From Candidatus Gastranaerophilales bacterium (GTDB lineage Bacteria; Cyanobacteriota; Vampirovibrionia; Gastranaerophilales; UBA9971), in contig JANQGS010000113.1 in assembly GCA_028277195.1 (NCBI GenBank), positions 1 to 15,721 of the forward strand: DNA of 15,721 bases, given 5' to 3'. The notes below the pieces were generated by a model. That model saw only the letters and a list, made by a program, of their open reading frames with translations. It had not been told where the DNA came from and did no database searches. Below are positions 13,302 through 15,721 of the stretch, piece by piece. The translations under genes and the position numbers were made by a program. Each line of letters opens with the position of its first letter. Position 1 is the first letter of the stretch.

Positions 13302-15092
13302 TCATCTCTGTTTTTTTACATAAATCTCCTCAAGGTTGTGCAATGGCCCGCCAAGCGCTGTAGGGTTCAGGTTGCAGAACCTGTTTCTTATTGCGTATAC
13401 TCGCAAACCCGAATAAATATAAATAAACGGGTTGTATTCATAAACAATTTCCTGGTACCGGTCATAGTATTTTTTGCGGTCCTCAAAATCAAGTGTTATA
13501 GCGGCTTTTTCATAGATTTCATCAAGCTCTTTTTCCCACTCCCTGAGGTCGGTTTTATCTATAATGTCCTGCCCCTTCCTCTGGTTGAACATATGCAAAG
13601 CGCCGGTGCTGCTCCAGACATTGCGTCCGCTGTGCGGTTCGAGCGGGCTGCCTGTCAGCCCTATAATAACAGCTTCCCACTCAAATGAGTCGGATAACTT
13701 GCCGACCAGGACATTAAACTCAATTGGCTTAAAATTAACCTTCATTCCCAGCTCTTCCAGGTCCTGCTTTATCATGACCCCTACCGATTCGCGTTCTGTA
13801 TTGCCTGCATTGGTCGTAAGGCTGAACTCAACCTGATTTCCCTCCCCGTCAAAAAGCAAACCCTTTTTATTCCGGGTAAAACCGGCCTCTTGCAGAAGGG
13901 CCCTTGCTTTTTCAATGTTCCTGGGCTCACCGTTTTTTAGTTTTTCATTCAAAAAAATCGAGGACAGGCTCTCAGCAGTATAAAGCGGTGCTCCCACTCC
14001 CCTTAAAATGTTCGTTACAATGCCTTCCCTGTCAATAGCAAGGCTTACCGCTTTCCTGAAATTTTTATTATTAAACCAGTGCTGTTTTACGGGATTTTTT
14101 TTCCTGTTAAGGTTAAATGACAGGAATATTGTACCCGTATCAGGCCCGAGGTTATATACTTTATAGTCAGAATGCTTTTCGAGCTCCTTAAACCTGGCAA
14201 CGTTACTTCCCGTAAGGGGCAGGATGTCGAGCTGGCCGGATTCAAACTTGAGTACCCGGTTATTAATGTCCCCAACCACGTAATATATATATTTATCAAG
14301 ATATGGCAGCTTTTGGCCCTTTGCGTCGGTCTTGTAATAGTCGGGGTTTCGTACAAAGACAACCCTCTGTGCCGGCACATATCTTTCAAGTTTGAACATG
14401 CCGCCGGTCACAAAATCCCCGGGCGGGGTTGTAACGCCGTAAAAAGCGTCAAAAGCAGCCTTGCCTTGTTCAACAACAGGCTCAAAAACATGCTTTGGGG
14501 CAATGCTCTGGCTTAACAGCCTTAAAAACGGGGCAAAAGGTTTTACAGTAGTAAACTGAACGGTTAGTCTGTCTATAGCCCTGGCTTCAGGCATTTTACC
14601 GTCAATCAATACGTTATCGCGCGCGCTGGTATTGCCGTAACCTTCCGCGATAATTTTATTCCAGGTAAAAACAACATCCTCTGAGGTGATTGGTTTTCCG
14701 TCGGACCATTTAAGGTTTTTTCGCAGCTCTACAGTATATACGGTGCCTGTTTTATCTACTTTAAAGGATTTTGCCATCATTGGGATGACCTCACCGGTGC
14801 GGGCGTCGGTGGTGACCAGCCCGTCAAACATCAACGCGCCCATTTCCGCAGAGGTATTATCCTTTGCGTTCCAGGGGTTGAATGTTTTTGGACCCTCTCC
14901 AATAGTGGCGTTATAGAGAGTTCCGCCATGTTGGCCGATTTTTGTCCCGGATTCCTTCTTATTCTCCTGAGTTGAAGGATTTACGCCCGCAGCGGGCTCA
15001 GGCTCGGGCCTGTCTATATGCAGGATATTCACCAGGAGCAAGGATACTGCCGAAAACAGCAGGATAAAAAAGATAATGTTTTGGGGTTTCAT
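13302..15092 (-). CDS. peptide/nickel-type ABC transporter solute-binding protein (SBP_bac_5)
   Basis: A 596-residue extracytoplasmic binding protein of the DppA/OppA class, slightly longer than the usual 530-550. Residues about 5-24 are a hydrophobic signal or anchor with no Cys near its end, so there is no lipobox: in a Gram-negative cell it would be periplasmic or N-terminally anchored. Family hallmarks include FNPWNAKDNTSAEMGALMFDGL, the LRKNLKWSDGKPITSEDVVFTW segment (about 120-150) and FRKAVSLAIDREGIV. It delivers oligopeptides or similar solutes to an ABC permease; no permease or ATPase gene is adjacent, so it may be an orphan receptor. TATAAT lies exactly 6 bases before the ATG at 15092 and no Shine-Dalgarno is present, implying a leaderless mRNA. 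Confidence 0.92.
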   Translation of the reverse strand: MKPQNIIFFILLFSAVSLLLVNILHIDRPEPEPAAGVNPSTQENKKESGTKIGQHGGTLYNATIGEGPKTFNPWNAKDNTSAEMGALMFDGLVTTDARTGEVIPMMAKSFKVDKTGTVYTVELRKNLKWSDGKPITSEDVVFTWNKIIAEGYGNTSARDNVLIDGKMPEARAIDRLTVQFTTVKPFAPFLRLLSQSIAPKHVFEPVVEQGKAAFDAFYGVTTPPGDFVTGGMFKLERYVPAQRVVFVRNPDYYKTDAKGQKLPYLDKYIYYVVGDINNRVLKFESGQLDILPLTGSNVARFKELEKHSDYKVYNLGPDTGTIFLSFNLNRKKNPVKQHWFNNKNFRKAVSLAIDREGIVTNILRGVGAPLYTAESLSSIFLNEKLKNGEPRNIEKARALLQEAGFTRNKKGLLFDGEGNQVEFSLTTNAGNTERESVGVMIKQDLEELGMKVNFKPIEFNVLVGKLSDSFEWEAVIIGLTGSPLEPHSGRNVWSSTGALHMFNQRKGQDIIDKTDLREWEKELDEIYEKAAITLDFEDRKKYYDRYQEIVYEYNPFIYIYSGLRVYAIRNRFCNLNPTALGGPLHNLEEIYVKKQR

Positions 15093-15098
15093 GGTTTT

Positions 15099-15104
15099 AT
15101 TATA
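15099..15104 (-). promoter_or_regulatory. -10 box TATAAT, 6 bases before the solute-binding protein ATG
   Basis: TATAAT on the minus strand, then AAAACC, then ATG at 15092. No clear -35 or Shine-Dalgarno is seen. Spacing is identical to the -10 boxes at 5470-5475 and 11133-11138. An upstream terminator at 15131-15155 insulates this promoter from minus-strand read-through. Confidence 0.55.
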
Positions 15105-15124
15105 ACTCAGAGCCGCTCAAAAAT

Positions 15125-15137
15125 TCCCATAAAAAAA
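15125..15137 (+). repeat. 13-bp direct repeat TCCCATAAAAAAA, left copy
   Basis: The same 13 bases recur at 15251-15263, an offset of 126. The repeat is partly an A-run, so chance is possible. The two copies bracket the terminator and the 21-codon ORF. Confidence 0.4.
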
Positions 15138-15155
15138 AAGCCGCTGTAGAGCGGC
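15131..15155 (-). terminator. strong intrinsic terminator on the minus strand
   Basis: Read on the minus strand, GCCGCT-CTAC-AGCGGC forms a perfect 6-bp GC-rich stem followed by nine T residues (A9 at 15131-15139 on the plus strand). On the plus strand there is no T-run, so it is directional. No annotated minus-strand gene lies upstream before the divergent plus-strand gene at 15418, so it must end an unannotated minus-strand transcript or antisense RNA. Confidence 0.75.
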
Positions 15156-15205
15156 AACTAGACTCGGGGAGGAGGTTTTGTGTATGGTCTTAAAATGGCC
15201 TTACA
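15131..15205 (-). ncRNA. candidate small RNA with CCTCC-rich seed (5' end approximate)
   Basis: The orphan terminator is preceded on the minus strand by a CCTCCTCCCC stretch (15175-15166), complementary to Shine-Dalgarno sequences and resembling the C-rich single-stranded seeds of known trans-acting small RNAs. A possible -10, TATAAA, lies at 15213-15208, which would give an RNA of roughly 70-75 nt; no -35 is evident. The boundaries are inferred. The alternative is that the same bases act on the plus strand as a ribosome-binding site for a small ORF. Confidence 0.35.
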
Positions 15206-15249
15206 TTTTTATAGTCGGTCATTTTTCCCGGAACTTTAATTTGTTTTAA
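15184..15249 (+). CDS. possible 21-aa hydrophobic peptide with very strong ribosome-binding site
   Basis: GGGGAGGAGG (15166-15175) lies 8 bases before ATG 15184, the strongest Shine-Dalgarno in the window. The frame runs 21 codons to TAA 15247-15249 and encodes MVLKWPYIFIVGHFSRNFNL plus a final Phe, mostly hydrophobic and aromatic. It could be a leader peptide or small membrane peptide upstream of the CCA-adding enzyme gene. It competes with the minus-strand small-RNA reading of the same DNA. No upstream promoter is obvious. Confidence 0.3.
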   Translation: MVLKWPYIFIVGHFSRNFNLF

Positions 15250-15250
15250 A

Positions 15251-15263
15251 TCCCATAAAAAAA
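15251..15263 (+). repeat. 13-bp direct repeat TCCCATAAAAAAA, right copy
   Basis: Identical to 15125-15137. The 15264-15378 stretch that follows is AT-rich and holds no gene that I can support. Confidence 0.4.
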
Positions 15264-15378
15264 TCATTTAAATATATGAGTTTTATCCCTGGCGTACTGA
15301 TAATTCTTACTTTAAACATGAATTCGCCGGACTATGCGAAATCAGGAATTATTTGTTATGATAAAATTGCAAAAATAA

Positions 15379-15401
15379 ACGAGGTGTTTTTGCAAAACCT
15401 C
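15379..15401. repeat. imperfect hairpin upstream of the CCA/poly(A) polymerase gene
   Basis: CGAGGTGTTTT and AAAACCTCG pair around TGC with a two-base bulge, ending 16 bases before the ATG at 15418. On the minus strand a T-rich run (TTTATTTTTG) follows, so it could terminate antisense RNA. On the plus strand it would sit in the 5' leader and might affect translation. Confidence 0.35.
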
Positions 15402-15417
15402 GTGCGGTGTTATATTT

Positions 15418-15721
15418 ATGCCCGGATTTAGTGATGAAATCAATACAAAATTGCTCGGCATATGCCCGCCGGGGACTGAACTGTATATTGTCGGCGGGTA
15501 TATACGCGATATTTTAATGCAAAATGATTGCATTGACAGGGATTATGCCGTAAAAGGCTCGCCGGCAATAAAATTTGCGCGAAAAGCCGCCGGACTGCTC
15601 AACGGAACTTTCGTACCGCTGGACAAAAAAAACGATATAGCAAGAGTAGTGCTGCCTGATAAAACAAATACCCTTGATTTTGCCGGATGTGTTGGCAGGG
15701 ATATATATACAGACCTTGCAA
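15418..15721 (+). CDS. CCA-adding enzyme / poly(A) polymerase family, N-terminal part (cut by window end)
   Basis: The open frame from ATG 15418 reaches the window end with about 101 residues visible and no stop. YIVGGYIRDIL followed by IDRDYAVKG is the class II nucleotidyltransferase head: the GG..RD nucleotide loop and the DxD metal site, here D-R-D. AARKAAGLLNGTFVPLDKK-type spacing and a following LPD..N.LDFAG strand fit tRNA CCA-adding enzymes and bacterial poly(A) polymerases, which cannot be told apart from this part. The product would complete or repair tRNA 3' ends or tail RNAs. Upstream GCGGTGT is a poor Shine-Dalgarno. Confidence 0.85.
   Translation, partial: MPGFSDEINTKLLGICPPGTELYIVGGYIRDILMQNDCIDRDYAVKGSPAIKFARKAAGLLNGTFVPLDKKNDIARVVLPDKTNTLDFAGCVGRDIYTDLA

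Noticed and set aside
15411..15420. leaderless start for the CCA/poly(A) polymerase gene
   Set aside because: TATATT lies only one base from the ATG, unlike the six-base spacing of the three candidates, so the geometry does not fit.
15342..15533. 63-codon minus-strand ORF overlapping the CCA/poly(A) polymerase start
   Set aside because: It overlaps the conserved GG..RD coding segment on the other strand and shows no motif or ribosome-binding site.

Overview
This window looks like chromosome from an uncultured, probably anaerobic, Gram-negative-type bacterium of moderate to low G+C. Arg is often AGG and Ile often ATA. The NIF-type Fe-S machinery, the electron-transferring flavoprotein and the absence of any respiratory oxidase gene fit an anaerobe. 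The sequence alone does not fix the phylum; a candidate-phylum lineage is plausible but unproven. No tRNA, rRNA or CRISPR array is visible.

Layout. Positions 1-342 hold the last codons of an IS630-family transposase and an unrecognised 76-residue ORF. On the minus strand at 335-1126 is a PAP2 membrane phosphatase. Divergent from it is a tight plus-strand operon (1208-4764): nifU, a Fic AMP-transferase, a MNT nucleotidyltransferase, a HEPN protein and nifS. NifU and NifS form an Fe-S assembly pair. The AT-rich MNT-HEPN pair sits between two copies of the nifS translation start and looks like a later insertion. Facing this operon across a shared hairpin terminator is a COG1926-type phosphoribosyltransferase (4804-5463, minus).

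Positions 5532-11126 are a minus-strand block, read from the right as: class A penicillin-binding protein, Bcp-type peroxiredoxin, Maf pyrophosphatase, RuvC resolvase, EtfB, EtfA. It combines cell-wall synthesis, redox protection, nucleotide-pool cleaning, Holliday-junction resolution and flavin electron transfer. Between this block and the divergent pyrF-mraY pair (11365-13046) lies a complete 145-bp miniature transposon with perfect 13-bp inverted ends and an 8-bp target duplication. PyrF makes UMP and MraY uses a UMP-derived sugar nucleotide, so that pair is metabolically coherent as well as overlapping.

The right side carries a large oligopeptide-type solute-binding protein (13302-15092, minus), a 325-bp intergenic region, and the start of a CCA-adding/poly(A) polymerase that runs off the window. 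The intergenic region contains an orphan minus-strand terminator next to a CCTCC-rich stretch, which suggests a small RNA.

The most notable signals are: (1) the MNT-HEPN cassette bracketed by a 17-bp repeat at the nifS start, next to a Fic AMP-transferase; (2) the IS66-like miniature element between two divergent promoters; (3) three genes with an identical TATAAT-N6-ATG arrangement and no Shine-Dalgarno, predicting leaderless mRNAs; (4) the candidate small RNA or small peptide near 15131-15249.
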